Below, piece after piece: positions 42,564 to 52,026 of a stretch of DNA of 64,000 nucleotides. Position 1 is the first letter of the stretch. The number at the start of each line of letters is the position of its first letter. The translations under genes were made by a program, and so were the position numbers. The notes below the pieces were generated by a model. It was not told the DNA's origin. It worked only from the letters and a program-made list of their open reading frames with translations, and did not search any database. Source of the stretch: an uncultured Lachnospiraceae bacterium (GTDB lineage Bacteria > Bacillota > Clostridia > Lachnospirales > Lachnospiraceae); assembly GCA_934320895.1 (NCBI GenBank), contig CAKRFY010000012.1, positions 1 through 64,000 on the forward strand, given 5' to 3'.

Positions 42564-42671
42564 AGGCTGCCGTTATATTAATTGATATACCCACTTTTAT
42601 AAGTAGTAAGTGATTTTTATTATTTCACCTGTCTACTTTAAAAATAATCATATCAAATATTACGGCAGCCT
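42564..42671. repeat. 108-bp long palindromic element
   Basis: AGGCTGCCGT (42564-42573) is matched perfectly by ACGGCAGCCT (42662-42671); pairing continues inward through ATATT and TGATAT arms with small bulges to about 22 bp. Inside lies a second pairing (AAGTAG/CTACTT and GTGA/TCAC). The plus strand continues into a T-rich run, so it could be a bidirectional terminator between trmB and the AI-2E gene; the size and nested symmetry suggest a MITE-like element. Confidence 0.6.
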
Positions 42672-42690
42672 ATCTTCTTTTTTCTATTTT

Positions 42691-44040
42691 CTATTCTTCC
42701 AATGCTTCTACTTTTTTCCCACGCAGTCTGTATGAGATTATCTTATTTAGCAGAAATGCAAATACTGCTACTACCGGCACTCCGATAAACATTCCGACTA
42801 CTCCAAAGTATGCTCCTCCGACTGTTATTCCAAATATTACCCATATAGGGCTAAGTCCTGTTGACTGTCCCAAAAGTCTTGGTCCTAAGATAAGTCCATC
42901 AAACTGTTGAAGTGCAAATATCATTATTACAAATATCAGTGCATCTTTCGGGTTTGTACAAAGATATATAAGTACTCCCGGTACTGCTCCGATAAATGGT
43001 CCGAAGTATGGAATCATATTTGTTATTCCGACTATTACACTTATAAGCACTGTATATGGCAAGTGTAAGATATTCATTATGACAAAACACAGACATCCGA
43101 TTATAAGCGAGTCGATTGCTTTGCTTATCAGAAATGCACTGAATATCTCATTACATTCCCCGAATGTTTTGCAGATAGTGTTTCCCTTCTTTTCACTGAA
43201 TATTGAATATACAAGTCTCTTTCCCTGATATTTGAATGTCTCTCTTTCAACTATCATATATACTGAAATGATAAGTGCAAGCAGGATATTGATTACAACT
43301 TTTACTATCGAAACTGATACTGAAAACACCATAGGTATTACATTTCCTACTACATTTGTTCCATATTTTATAAGATTTGGAACCATCTCGTTGAGCCTCT
43401 CACTTATATAATCTGTATCTATTTCCGGATATTTATCGTGCAAATCAGCGAGAAGTTTAAGAGTTTTGTTATATACAACAGGTATATTCCCTGTAAGTTC
43501 TGCTATACTATCCCCTATCTGCGGAATTACAAATACAAATGCTACAGTGATAAAACCAATGAGTAACACATACGAAAACAACAGCGATAACATTTTTACC
43601 GCTTTTTCATATTTTTTCCCTGTCACACGCTTTTCAAAAAGTCCATATGTTTTTTCAAAGAGCGGCGATACAAAATACGCAATTATCACGGCTACAAAAA
43701 ATGGCGATAAAACTTTGCAGAAGTTCATCACAAATGCCTTTGTAGCCCCCCAATTCTGAAGCATTATAAAAATAATCGCTCCCCAAAATATAACAAATAA
43801 CATGTACAGACATACTTTGAGATATTTTCTGTCAAAATTGAACCATCCTATCGTCTCTCTCTCTACTTTTCCATGAAACAGATAAAGTTTTTTTTCATTA
43901 TGCACACTGCCATCAATATTTTTATCATTGTCATATGCATCCGAATGATTTTTTTCTAAATTTTCCTGGATTTTATTCTCATTCTCTTTTTCATCCTCAC
44001 TTCTTTGTTGTTCTTTCTTTTCTTTTTCGTCGTCAACCAT
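42691..44040 (-). CDS. AI-2E family transporter
   Basis: A 449-residue membrane protein of the AI-2E (PerM/TqsA/YdbI) family, which includes autoinducer-2 exporters and cation/H+ antiporters. The N-terminal about 75 residues are a hydrophilic Glu/Lys/Asn-rich cytoplasmic extension; then about eight helices with family motifs LSPFFVAVIIAYFVSPLFE, FVIPQIGDSIAEL, ITNMIPYFGPFIGAVPG, and FGITVGGAYFGVVGMFIGVPV near the end. The start at 44040 follows GAGGAG; a 5-residue extension is not supported. The real substrate is unknown, and no luxS gene is in the window. Confidence 0.9.
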   Translation of the reverse strand: MVDDEKEKKEQQRSEDEKENENKIQENLEKNHSDAYDNDKNIDGSVHNEKKLYLFHGKVERETIGWFNFDRKYLKVCLYMLFVIFWGAIIFIMLQNWGATKAFVMNFCKVLSPFFVAVIIAYFVSPLFEKTYGLFEKRVTGKKYEKAVKMLSLLFSYVLLIGFITVAFVFVIPQIGDSIAELTGNIPVVYNKTLKLLADLHDKYPEIDTDYISERLNEMVPNLIKYGTNVVGNVIPMVFSVSVSIVKVVINILLALIISVYMIVERETFKYQGKRLVYSIFSEKKGNTICKTFGECNEIFSAFLISKAIDSLIIGCLCFVIMNILHLPYTVLISVIVGITNMIPYFGPFIGAVPGVLIYLCTNPKDALIFVIMIFALQQFDGLILGPRLLGQSTGLSPIWVIFGITVGGAYFGVVGMFIGVPVVAVFAFLLNKIISYRLRGKKVEALEE

Positions 44041-44251
44041 AAATATACTCCTCACTTGATTTTTTATATCACTTTAATGTTTTTCTTCTTTGTATTATAA
44101 TAATAACAAATCACAGCTATTTTAAAAGTACTGTTTTGAAAAATTAAGCAAATTTTAATGTTATTTGTTACTAATGCATTATTATAAATATAACTGTACA
44201 TCCAGCTGTGACAAAAAATACTATTAAATAACACAATGGAGGTAATATATT

Positions 44252-44809
44252 ATGGCAGACGCACTTATTTTTCTAGCACCTGGGTATGAAGAAGTAGAAA
44301 TGCTTACAGTTGTTGATATGGTCAGACGTGCCGGGCTAGTGATAGATATGGTTTCCATCACTGATACTCTTGAGGTTACAAGTTCACACAATGTTACTGT
44401 CAAGGCAGATAAACTTTTTAAGGACGCTGATTTTGACAGCGCAAAGATGATCGTTCTTCCTGGCGGTATTCCAGGAACACCGAATCTTTTAGCTTACAAA
44501 CCACTCACTGATAAAATCTTAGAATTTAAAGAAAATGGAAAGCTTCTTTCTGCTGTTTGTGCTGCTCCTACTGTTTACGGTGAACTCGGTTTATTAAAGG
44601 AACACAAAGCTACATGTTATCCAGGAATGGAGTCAAAACTTAACTGCGCAGAACACCTTGAAGATCCTGTAGTTGTCGATGGACAGTTTACAACAAGCCG
44701 TGGAATGGGCACATGCATAGAATTTGCCAGTGCTATCATAACACGCCTTAAAGACAAAAAAACAGCCGAAGAAATAAAGACTAAGATCATATATAATGTT
44801 AAAAAATAA
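44252..44809 (+). CDS. DJ-1/PfpI family protein
   Basis: A 185-residue cytosolic protein of the DJ-1 branch of the PfpI superfamily (glyoxalase III/deglycase-like or redox chaperone). The nucleophilic elbow has Cys in LSAVCAAPTVYGELG (about residue 106), with the supporting Glu in APGYEEVEMLT (about 15-18) and VLPGGIPGTPNL as the oxyanion region. Length matches YajL/DJ-1. The ATG follows ATGGAGG. It is monocistronic, with a shared terminator at 44870-44904. Confidence 0.93.
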   Translation: MADALIFLAPGYEEVEMLTVVDMVRRAGLVIDMVSITDTLEVTSSHNVTVKADKLFKDADFDSAKMIVLPGGIPGTPNLLAYKPLTDKILEFKENGKLLSAVCAAPTVYGELGLLKEHKATCYPGMESKLNCAEHLEDPVVVDGQFTTSRGMGTCIEFASAIITRLKDKKTAEEIKTKIIYNVKK

Positions 44810-44869
44810 TTTAACAACATTACATTAACAAGTATTGTTATTTTGATATTCCAGAAACATACGTTAAAT

Positions 44870-44904
44870 AAACGCCCTAAATTGATAAACAGTTTAGGGC
44901 GTTT
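44870..44904. terminator. Bidirectional terminator between DJ-1 and DUF1292 genes
   Basis: AAACGCCCTAAA (44870-44881) and TTTAGGGCGTTT (44893-44904), perfect 12-bp stem with A-rich and T-rich ends for both strands. Confidence 0.85.
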
Positions 44905-44927
44905 CCATATTGTTTCATTATATTTTA

Positions 44928-45233
44928 CTACTGCTGCTCCATCATTCTACTCCATGCTCTCGCATCAAGTTTCTCCTCATACGCATCTGCTGCCGCATCA
45001 TATTCATCTTCATCATCAATATCTTCCATTTCAAAGTCATCATTGCCTAAATCTTTAAGTCTGAATACATAATATTCAGTTACATTTTCCACATCTCCCG
45101 GAATGGCAGCACAATATGTTTTTCCATCTACCTCGTAAATCTCATCTATATAAAAATCTCTGTCAACACCATCCTCATCTGTAAGTGTAACCATTGTCTC
45201 CTCATATCCATAATCACTGTTTTTCTTTGCCAT
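44928..45233 (-). CDS. DUF1292 family protein
   Basis: A 101-residue, highly acidic protein with the DUF1292 pattern: VTLTDEDGVDRDFYIDEIYEVDGKTYCAAIP, then YYVFRLKDLGNDDFEMEDIDDEDE. The family is widespread in Firmicutes and usually sits near ruvX/yrrK or alaS genes; it is alone here. The role is unknown. GAGGA precedes the ATG. Its upstream region is a long gene-free stretch with nested hairpins. Confidence 0.85.
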   Translation of the reverse strand: MAKKNSDYGYEETMVTLTDEDGVDRDFYIDEIYEVDGKTYCAAIPGDVENVTEYYVFRLKDLGNDDFEMEDIDDEDEYDAAADAYEEKLDARAWSRMMEQQ

Positions 45234-45357
45234 AAAATATCCTCATTTCTGCACACGTTTTTTGTGCATATCAAGTTTGTATCAAGTGTGCGCAGACACA
45301 AATCTTGTGTGTGAAAAATTTTATTTTTCACACTATCCTGCTGTTTTCTTGTCAAAC

Positions 45358-45393
45358 GGATATTCGCAATCCGCTCTGCTACTTGCTCATAAC
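45358..45393 (+). repeat. Dispersed repeat, copy B
   Basis: GGATATTCGCAATC then CGCTCTGCTACTTGCTCATA; nearly identical to copy A (opposite strand, 11061-11096) and similar to copy C (28859-28890). Confidence 0.75.
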
Positions 45394-45595
45394 ACTATTT
45401 TTATTTTCTTAATTTTAGTATGGTTAAATATCTTAACTACTGCGTAGTCGCATAAACAATACAAACAGTATACCTCAATAATACATTTTTGTATATCATA
45501 TTATTTTTATATTTGCTCTCCTCCCTCTATCAATTCAACATCATTGAACTTTTTTAAATTTAGAATACTGTTTCTTATAATATTTAAAGTTTTTC

Positions 45596-45632
45596 AAAAA
45601 GTATTGAACTTTTTTTGAACCAGCGTTATACT
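45596..45632 (+). promoter_or_regulatory. Promoter and candidate autoregulatory operator of the XRE-aminotransferase gene
   Basis: TTGAAC (45604-45609), 17-nt spacer, TATACT (45627-45632). The -35 sits in an imperfect palindrome, CAAAAAGT then ATTGA then ACTTTTTTTG (from about 45595 to 45617), and a second TTGAACTTTTTT lies at about 45546. These may bind the protein's own XRE domain. Confidence 0.5.
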
Positions 45633-45663
45633 ATACGCAAAAGTGCAAGAATGGAGATTATAT

Positions 45664-47247
45664 ATGAATAAAATTGAAAATGTGGCGAAACGCCTTAATC
45701 TTATTATGAAACAACGTGGTTTAAAACAGGTTGATGTTCTCAACCTTGCCAAACCATTTTGCGAAAAATATAATGTTAAACTGGCGAAAAATTATTTAAG
45801 CCAGTATTGTAGTGGAAAAAATGAACCTGGTAAAGATATATTAAATGTATTAAGTCTCGCACTTAATGTAAACCCTGCATGGCTTCAGGGTTTTGATGTC
45901 CCACAGGACATTACCGGACAGGTCTCTTTAAATACACTTGATAAAATCCAAACAGATGTAAATACTTTGTCTGACCATAATAAAAATATAAATATTAAGA
46001 CTAAAACAGAAATACAGAAAGGATATACAAAAATGAAAACATTAAAAAAATCTTCAAAACTTGATAATGTGCTTTATGATGTAAGAGGCCCTGTTCTCGA
46101 TGAAGCAAACCGTATGGAAGCCGAGGGTTCAAAAATCCTCAAACTTAATATCGGCAATCCTGCTCCTTTTGGATTTGAGGCTCCTGAAGAAGTTCTTATC
46201 GATATGCGCCACGAACTTGAGCACTCACAGGGATATTCTGATTCTAAAGGTATATATACAGCGCGAAAAGCTATCATGCAATATGCACAGCTCAAAAATC
46301 TTCCTAATGTAACAATAAATGATATCTATACCGGAAATGGTGTTAGCGAACTTATAAATCTCTGTATGCAGGCACTCCTTGATAATGGTGATGAAATCCT
46401 TATTCCTTCGCCTGATTATCCACTTTGGACTGCTACTGCTACACTTGCTGGTGGAAAAGCTGTTCACTATATCTGCGATGAACAATCTGAGTGGTATCCT
46501 GATATTGAAGATATGCGTAAGAAAATTACAGATAAAACAAAAGCTATCGTTATCATAAATCCAAATAATCCAACTGGTGCCTTATATCCAAAAGAAGTCC
46601 TTGAACAGATTGTCGAACTTGCCAGGGAACATCAGCTTATGATCTTCTCTGACGAGATATACGACAGACTTGTCATGGATGGTCAGAAACATATTTCTAT
46701 CGCTTCACTGGCCCCAGATCTTTTCTGTATTACATTCAGTGGTCTTTCTAAGTCACATATGATTGCAGGTTTTAGAATCGGATGGATGATATTAAGTGGA
46801 AGAAAAGATATTGCAAAAGACTATATTGAAGGCTTAAATATGCTTTCTAATATGAGACTTTGTTCTAATGTTCCGGCACAGTCTATTGTTCAGACTGCTC
46901 TTGGAGGTTACCAGAGTGTTGAAACTTATATTCAGCCAGGTGGAAGAATCTTTGAGCAAAGAGAATTTATTTACAAGTCATTAAATGATATACCAGGTGT
47001 ATCTGCTGTAAAACCTAAAGCCGCATTTTATATTTTTCCTAAACTTGATATGAAAAAGTTCAATATATTAAATGACGAAAAATTTGCAATAGATTTTCTT
47101 CGTGAAAAGAAAGTATTAATTGTACCGGGAAGTGGTTTTAACTGGGATAGTCCTGATCATTTCCGTATTGTATATCTTCCACAGCTTTCAGTGCTTGAAA
47201 AATCTATGGACGGATTAAAAGACTTCCTTGCACATTATCATCAATAA
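45664..47247 (+). CDS. XRE helix-turn-helix fused to AlaA-type aminotransferase
   Basis: A 527-residue protein. Residues about 1-75 form an XRE-type DNA-binding domain (LKQVDVLNLAKPF, then YLSQYCSGKNEPGKDILNVLSLALNV). A linker of about 45 residues leads to a full class I/II PLP aminotransferase (about 124-527): NIGNPAPFGF, PSPDYPLW, NPNNPTGALY, SDEIYDRLV, PLP Lys in FSGLSKSHMIAGFRIG (about residue 363) and the Arg in HFRIVYLP. The second part resembles glutamate-pyruvate (alanine) aminotransferase AlaA. An internal ribosome site precedes Met124, so a free enzyme could also be made. The main start at 45664 has TGGAG upstream. The protein may sense amino acid or PLP state and act on DNA. Confidence 0.85.
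   Translation: MNKIENVAKRLNLIMKQRGLKQVDVLNLAKPFCEKYNVKLAKNYLSQYCSGKNEPGKDILNVLSLALNVNPAWLQGFDVPQDITGQVSLNTLDKIQTDVNTLSDHNKNINIKTKTEIQKGYTKMKTLKKSSKLDNVLYDVRGPVLDEANRMEAEGSKILKLNIGNPAPFGFEAPEEVLIDMRHELEHSQGYSDSKGIYTARKAIMQYAQLKNLPNVTINDIYTGNGVSELINLCMQALLDNGDEILIPSPDYPLWTATATLAGGKAVHYICDEQSEWYPDIEDMRKKITDKTKAIVIINPNNPTGALYPKEVLEQIVELAREHQLMIFSDEIYDRLVMDGQKHISIASLAPDLFCITFSGLSKSHMIAGFRIGWMILSGRKDIAKDYIEGLNMLSNMRLCSNVPAQSIVQTALGGYQSVETYIQPGGRIFEQREFIYKSLNDIPGVSAVKPKAAFYIFPKLDMKKFNILNDEKFAIDFLREKKVLIVPGSGFNWDSPDHFRIVYLPQLSVLEKSMDGLKDFLAHYHQ
46017..46035 (+). promoter_or_regulatory. Internal ribosome binding site and start of the aminotransferase domain
   Basis: AGAAAGGATATA followed at 10 nt by ATG (46033-46035), in frame with the fusion; the product would be a 404-residue enzyme of normal AlaA size starting at MKTLKKSSKL. 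Confidence 0.5.
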
Positions 47248-47277
47248 TGTGAATCTATACAGGAAAATTCAAATAGC

Positions 47278-47310
47278 AAAAGCCGATGAACTTTTGGTTC
47301 ACCGGCTTTT
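47278..47310 (+). terminator. Rho-independent terminator of the XRE-aminotransferase gene
   Basis: AAAAGCCG-x-TGAAC and GTTCA-x-CGGCTTTT arms with a 5-nt loop; the T4 end is followed by ATCATATC. Confidence 0.75.
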
Positions 47311-47373
47311 ATCATATCATAAATTATCAAACACGAAGTGTGACAGATGCAAAGCATCTGGATTTTGGAATTA

Positions 47374-49116
47374 TTATATCTTAAATTTTTTAACATTCTC
47401 ATTTAATTGTATTGCTATCTCGTCAAGCATATTGGCATTTTGTGAAACATCATCCATAATAGAACCAACTTCACTCGCTGAAGCTGATGTTTCCTCGGCA
47501 CTTGCAGCATTCTGCTCAGCTATGGCAGAAAGACTCTGAACAACATCTACGACATTTGACCTCGCATCATCAAGTTTTTTAGTTTTATCTGTAATCTTTT
47601 CAACGCTGTCCATAGATTTTGCAATTCCTTTTTCAACACTCCTAAATGCCTTTTCTGTCTGTGTAACATTTTCACTCTGCTGATTCATTACTTCTTTGAC
47701 TTCTTCCATCGTCTGCACACTTTCCTGCGCATCATTTACAAGTGCATTGATAATTTCTGTAATCTGTGTAGTTGCATCAGCCGACTGTTCAGCAAGTTTC
47801 TGTATCTGATTTGCAACAACCGCAAATCCTCGTCCCTGCTCTCCAGCTCTTGCTGCCTCTATACTTGCATTAAGTGATAAAAGTGTCGTCTCCTCAGCAA
47901 TTTCAGAAATCATATCCGTTGCAACCTTAATTTTTGCAGCAGATTCATTTGTCTTTTTGGTCTGTTCCCCTATTATATGAATAGCTTCCATAGTCCTTAC
48001 ATTAATTTCTTCAAGCTTTGCAAGGATACTAATGGCATTCTCACCAGCTTTACGCATGTCCGCAGCATTTTCACCAAGCATTTCAGCCTCTGATGAAGCT
48101 TCCTGTATCATATTCCCCATCAAAATAACATTCTCTGTCGCCGACTGTGTTTCCTGTGCTTGTGATGTAGCTCCATCTGCAATACCTGTAATTGCTGTTT
48201 CAACCTGCCCGGCTGCTGTTGATGACTCATCTGCGCTCTTATTAAGAATCTCAGCGGCTTCCTGAAGCTTATTGATATGCGTTGAAATCTCAGACATCAC
48301 ATCTACAATAATGTTCCTAAACTCTGTGAATGACCTTATCATAACTCCTACTTCATCTTTTCTTTTCAGCATCTTCTCATCTGATGATGAGTCTTCGCTA
48401 AAATCAAGTTCACCAAGTTTTTTAACTGTACCTGTAGCATGTATGATCGGAGCCACTATACGTCTTGTAACAAATATCGCAATAATAATACATATTATAA
48501 GAGCAAATATACTGCCAGCTATTGTGGTACTGATAATAGATGTTATAGATGACATAACTTCTTTCTTACCTACATTTACAACAAGAACAAAATTCTTACT
48601 TTTGCCCACATATATACCAGCATACTTCTGCTGACCATTAAATGTATACTCTACAACTTTTGGCTGTGGTCTTCCACTATTTTTTAAATTTGATACCACT
48701 TCCTTAACAACCTCATTTTCAACACTTTGTCCAATCTTATCAGATTCAGGGTGATAAAGCATTTTGCCATCTGCATCAACCAAATATGTATAACTGCCTT
48801 CTATGCCTTTTATAGATACATCTCCTATAAGTCTTTCAAGAGTTTCTGCTGTCATAATTGAATTATATGACGATAAACGAATTTCATTGTCAATACTCTC
48901 ACCCGAAATTTTCGCAATATCCAACATATAATTTGATGTAAGCTCTGAAATATTTGATGACGATTTAGGAATAACCGTACAAAGATTAAGTCCCACCGTT
49001 AGTAAGACAGCACAAAATACTAACATTAGTATCTTAGCTTTCAAAGAATGCCAGAAATTTATGTTCTGGCTTAGTTTTTCCTCTAATCCTTTTCTCTGAT
49101 TGTTCTCTTTTCTCAT
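47374..49116 (-). CDS. Methyl-accepting chemotaxis protein with Cache sensor
   Basis: A 580-residue chemoreceptor. Transmembrane helix 1 (about 28-48), an extracytoplasmic single-Cache domain ([24 protein letters not shown], then [21 protein letters not shown]), helix 2 (about 193-215), HAMP (about 216-270) and a long cytoplasmic coiled coil with the signalling tip [31 protein letters not shown]. All parts are intact. GGAGGA precedes the ATG. It lies 62 nt downstream of the soluble hydrogenase-like/MCP gene and is probably co-transcribed with it. The ligand is unknown; Cache domains often bind small organic acids or amino acids. No che genes are in the window. Confidence 0.94.
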   Translation of the reverse strand: MRKENNQRKGLEEKLSQNINFWHSLKAKILMLVFCAVLLTVGLNLCTVIPKSSSNISELTSNYMLDIAKISGESIDNEIRLSSYNSIMTAETLERLIGDVSIKGIEGSYTYLVDADGKMLYHPESDKIGQSVENEVVKEVVSNLKNSGRPQPKVVEYTFNGQQKYAGIYVGKSKNFVLVVNVGKKEVMSSITSIISTTIAGSIFALIICIIIAIFVTRRIVAPIIHATGTVKKLGELDFSEDSSSDEKMLKRKDEVGVMIRSFTEFRNIIVDVMSEISTHINKLQEAAEILNKSADESSTAAGQVETAITGIADGATSQAQETQSATENVILMGNMIQEASSEAEMLGENAADMRKAGENAISILAKLEEINVRTMEAIHIIGEQTKKTNESAAKIKVATDMISEIAEETTLLSLNASIEAARAGEQGRGFAVVANQIQKLAEQSADATTQITEIINALVNDAQESVQTMEEVKEVMNQQSENVTQTEKAFRSVEKGIAKSMDSVEKITDKTKKLDDARSNVVDVVQSLSAIAEQNAASAEETSASASEVGSIMDDVSQNANMLDEIAIQLNENVKKFKI

Positions 49117-49177
49117 ACTATATCCTCCATTTATTTAGTATTTATATTTTTATAATTGTTTATAAACGCAAAGCTGA

Positions 49178-51079
49178 TTATATACTTCTAACATTTTCAG
49201 CTATATCAGAAGACATTTTTTGTATACTCTGGCTCTGGGCCGATATCTCTTCTGTCGTTGCTGCTATTGTAGAAACCTTCTCATTAATATTTTCCATTTC
49301 ATCTACAAGTTTTTTAATTACATCTATGCAAAGCTGTAGTTTTGGAAGCGTTTCATCTGCATGTACATTATTCTTTATTATCAGTTTTTTCGTTTCGTCA
49401 GCAAGGCTTCCTATCTGCCCTGCCACAACAGCAAAACCTCTGCCTGACTCCCCAGCTCTTGCAGCCTCAATACTTGCATTAAGTGATAACATATTTGTCT
49501 GCCCTGCTATTCCAGTAATATCTTCCGATGTAGCCTTATACACATCTATAAACTCTAATATAACCTTAAGCGAATCATTTAACTGTACACATCTTTCTGA
49601 TATCTCAGATAAACTTTTTGACATATCGTTAGTCTCCAATGCAGATGTCTCGTTAGCATGTGAAAGTTGTGAAATGCCAATACTGAGGCTGTCAAACTGT
49701 CTTACTATCTCCGCAATCATATCATCCTTATGCTGCTGCTTTTCCTGTTCTTCTTCACGTAATCTACCTATCTCATCTCTTTCATTCTCAACAATACTCT
49801 TTATATAATGAATGCAGTTTTCTTTGCGATTTATTCCATTGTAAATTGCCTTTGCCATATCTTTACAACTATCAAATCCACAGCATCCACAATCAATGTT
49901 CTGTTCTTCCAGTGTATTTTTATTCATGTTCCTGAAGATTTCACTCTGTTGTGCTGCTGATGGTATCTTCATCTCAATTTTTTTATTTGTATATTTTCTT
50001 ATAAAATCATTTAAGTCAAGATTTGCAAATTGTTTACACAATGCCCTATATCTCTCTTCCGGACCAGCATTTTTAGTCCACGAAGAAATCTTTCCAATTT
50101 TAAATCTCGATTTTTTTACCTCCTGTTTTGCTTTTCTTCTCTGATTTGATATTTCATCATATACCCTTTGTTCATCAATACCTGACTGCGTTCCTGTTCC
50201 AAAAAGACATCCGCTTCCACAATTAAGGATATCAATCATCACAGGTCCATTTGAGTTAGGCTTATAACTATCTATAAATCTATATGCTTCATGCTCACCT
50301 TCAACTTGTCTTACAGCTGTGTCATCACCTAAAAACCATTTTACATTTTCCTTCAACCCACCCGGCATAGGATAAAGGCTTCCAAGACCATATTCAAGTT
50401 CATCATTGTATTCATCTGCTGTTTTATACGCATCTCCAATATGCTCCATAAAATTCTTAAATGTAACATTGTATGATATAAGATGTTCACAGTTAGAATC
50501 ATTTATCTCTGTTTTTTTTGCAATGCATGGTGATAAAAACGCAAGTTTATCATGATTTCCCTCGTATTTGCGCAAATATTTTGCCATACAGAGTACCGGA
50601 CTATATACAGGAATCAGAGTATCAATAAGATCCGTCTTATACCTCTCAATATAACTTACAACAGCAGGGCATGGGCTTGATATCATTCCTCTCTTTCCTG
50701 TTTTCTCAAAATACTTCAAATATCCCCATGTGCAAATATCGGCACCGTAACTCACACTGTAAATATGTGCTGCACCAAGTTTCTTAATATATCCAAGAAT
50801 TTTTTTATATTCATTGGGATAATTTGCAATAAATGCTGGTGCTATAACAACTGTTATTCTTGTTCCTCTACTAAGTTCCTCAAAAAACTCTTCTGTATCA
50901 TCTGTAAAAACTCTCGCCTTATGACTGCATACATCTATACATTCTCCACAATCTATACATGCATCAGATGCCACATCAACTTTTCCAGCCTCAACAGCAT
51001 GATTTGATGGAAAAACCGGGCAATTTCTTATACATTTATTACAACCTGTGCATAAGTCATTTGTATTTATAAAACTCAT
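49178..51079 (-). CDS. FeFe-hydrogenase-like sensor fused to MCP signalling domain
   Basis: A 633-residue soluble protein. Two [4Fe-4S] sites come first (Cys 10,13,16,20 and 41,44,47,51). A hydrogenase large-subunit C-terminal domain follows, with H-cluster-like loops [24 protein letters not shown] and [13 protein letters not shown]; the catalytic consensus is TSCCP, MPC-x-x-K and E-x-M-x-C-x-G-G-C, so one Cys of the first loop is Pro and the third loop is altered. A further Fe-S module ([19 protein letters not shown]) and a short MCP tip domain ([28 protein letters not shown]) end it. This fits a group C-type sensory hydrogenase family, sensing H2 or redox state for chemotaxis. AAAGGTGG precedes ATG 51079. 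Confidence 0.88.
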   Translation of the reverse strand: MSFINTNDLCTGCNKCIRNCPVFPSNHAVEAGKVDVASDACIDCGECIDVCSHKARVFTDDTEEFFEELSRGTRITVVIAPAFIANYPNEYKKILGYIKKLGAAHIYSVSYGADICTWGYLKYFEKTGKRGMISSPCPAVVSYIERYKTDLIDTLIPVYSPVLCMAKYLRKYEGNHDKLAFLSPCIAKKTEINDSNCEHLISYNVTFKNFMEHIGDAYKTADEYNDELEYGLGSLYPMPGGLKENVKWFLGDDTAVRQVEGEHEAYRFIDSYKPNSNGPVMIDILNCGSGCLFGTGTQSGIDEQRVYDEISNQRRKAKQEVKKSRFKIGKISSWTKNAGPEERYRALCKQFANLDLNDFIRKYTNKKIEMKIPSAAQQSEIFRNMNKNTLEEQNIDCGCCGFDSCKDMAKAIYNGINRKENCIHYIKSIVENERDEIGRLREEEQEKQQHKDDMIAEIVRQFDSLSIGISQLSHANETSALETNDMSKSLSEISERCVQLNDSLKVILEFIDVYKATSEDITGIAGQTNMLSLNASIEAARAGESGRGFAVVAGQIGSLADETKKLIIKNNVHADETLPKLQLCIDVIKKLVDEMENINEKVSTIAATTEEISAQSQSIQKMSSDIAENVRSI

Positions 51080-51348
51080 ATTTATCTTCCACCTTTCTTT
51101 CTCGAAATATATCCTTAACAAAACTTTTTATTCCTGTATAATGTTCCCCTAACATTTCACCATATGCTCTGGATAAATTCTATTTTTTAATTCAATATCT
51201 GTCCTATTACGGCAAAATCGCCTGCAATTTACTTACAAACGATTTTCATTTATTCCTGTCTATATTTTATCGTATTTGTATATTTTTGGCAATATAGTGC
51301 AAAAATTTTACTGCATTTAACAAAAAATGAGGCATACCTAAACATGTC

Positions 51349-51960
51349 TCACTTCATAAATTCGGACATCATACAAACACCTCTGGCACCCGCATCTATA
51401 CATTCATCCATATTATTTTCTGATATACCACCTATAGCATAAACATCTATATCAACATTTTCACATACGTCTTTAAGAAATCCTATTCCTCTTGGTGCAA
51501 GTCCCTTCTTACAATCCGTCACAAACACATGCCCTGCTGTTATATATGAAGCTCCTAGTTTTTTGGCTTTCTTTGCCTGCTCCACCGAATGTGTTGAAAC
51601 ACCTATAACCTCAAAACAATCTTTCTCCTTATCCGTCATCTGTTCCAAAACATTCAAAGGCAGATGTATCTTTTTTACTCCAAGTTTAATTGCTTCATTG
51701 TAAAAATAATGAAGCACACATGAAACCCCAGCCTTCTCACATATCTCAAGCACTTTCACAGCCAGCTCCCTATATCTTTCAGGAGTCAGATCCTTTTCAC
51801 GAAGCACGATAAAGGCAGGTTCCTTTTTTACAACCTCTCTTATCTTTTCCAAAAACGGAGAAAAAGAGGAAAAATTTTCCTCTTTCTCTTTGCTTAATTC
51901 CTCTGTATATGCTTTTACAAGCTTCCTGTTTGTTATACAAACTATATCTCTATCTTTCAT
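51349..51960 (-). CDS. thiE: ThiE-like thiamine phosphate synthase
   Basis: A 203-residue TIM-barrel protein of the ThiE/TenI family, which joins HMP-pyrophosphate with thiazole phosphate to give thiamine phosphate. Visible parts: ITNRKLV, FIVLREKDLTPERY, IHLPLNVLEQ, GVSTHSVEQAKKAKKLGASYITAGHVFVT, and YAIGGISENNMDECIDAGARGVCMMS. Several positions differ from classical ThiE, for example the phosphate/metal motif V-N-D-x is not seen (VLHYFYNEAIKLG), so a TenI-like role cannot be excluded. It is the last gene of the thi operon, 66 nt after thiH. AGAGGTAAG precedes the ATG. Confidence 0.8.
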   Translation of the reverse strand: MKDRDIVCITNRKLVKAYTEELSKEKEENFSSFSPFLEKIREVVKKEPAFIVLREKDLTPERYRELAVKVLEICEKAGVSCVLHYFYNEAIKLGVKKIHLPLNVLEQMTDKEKDCFEVIGVSTHSVEQAKKAKKLGASYITAGHVFVTDCKKGLAPRGIGFLKDVCENVDIDVYAIGGISENNMDECIDAGARGVCMMSEFMK

Positions 51961-52026
51961 TCTTACCTCTTAAATCAATACAACATAAACATATTTGTCA
52001 AACTCAAAATATCTGATTTATTTTAT

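Larger units (their letters stand above)
45234..45663. other. Gene-free stretch with hairpins, a dispersed repeat and a promoter
   Basis: It contains GCACA/TGTGC (about 45252-45268), the perfect 11-bp stem GTGTGAAAAAT/ATTTTTCACAC (45309-45333), repeat copy B, and the promoter and candidate operator of the XRE-aminotransferase gene. No protein gene is supported on either strand. Confidence 0.5.

Noticed and set aside
42691..44040. Autoinducer-2 exporter as a firm function
   Set aside because: The family name is historic; several members are ion antiporters and no luxS or lsr gene is in the window, so only the family is claimed.
44252..44809. PfpI-type protease
   Set aside because: The Cys elbow context and early Glu fit the DJ-1/YajL branch, which lacks the protease triad of PfpI.
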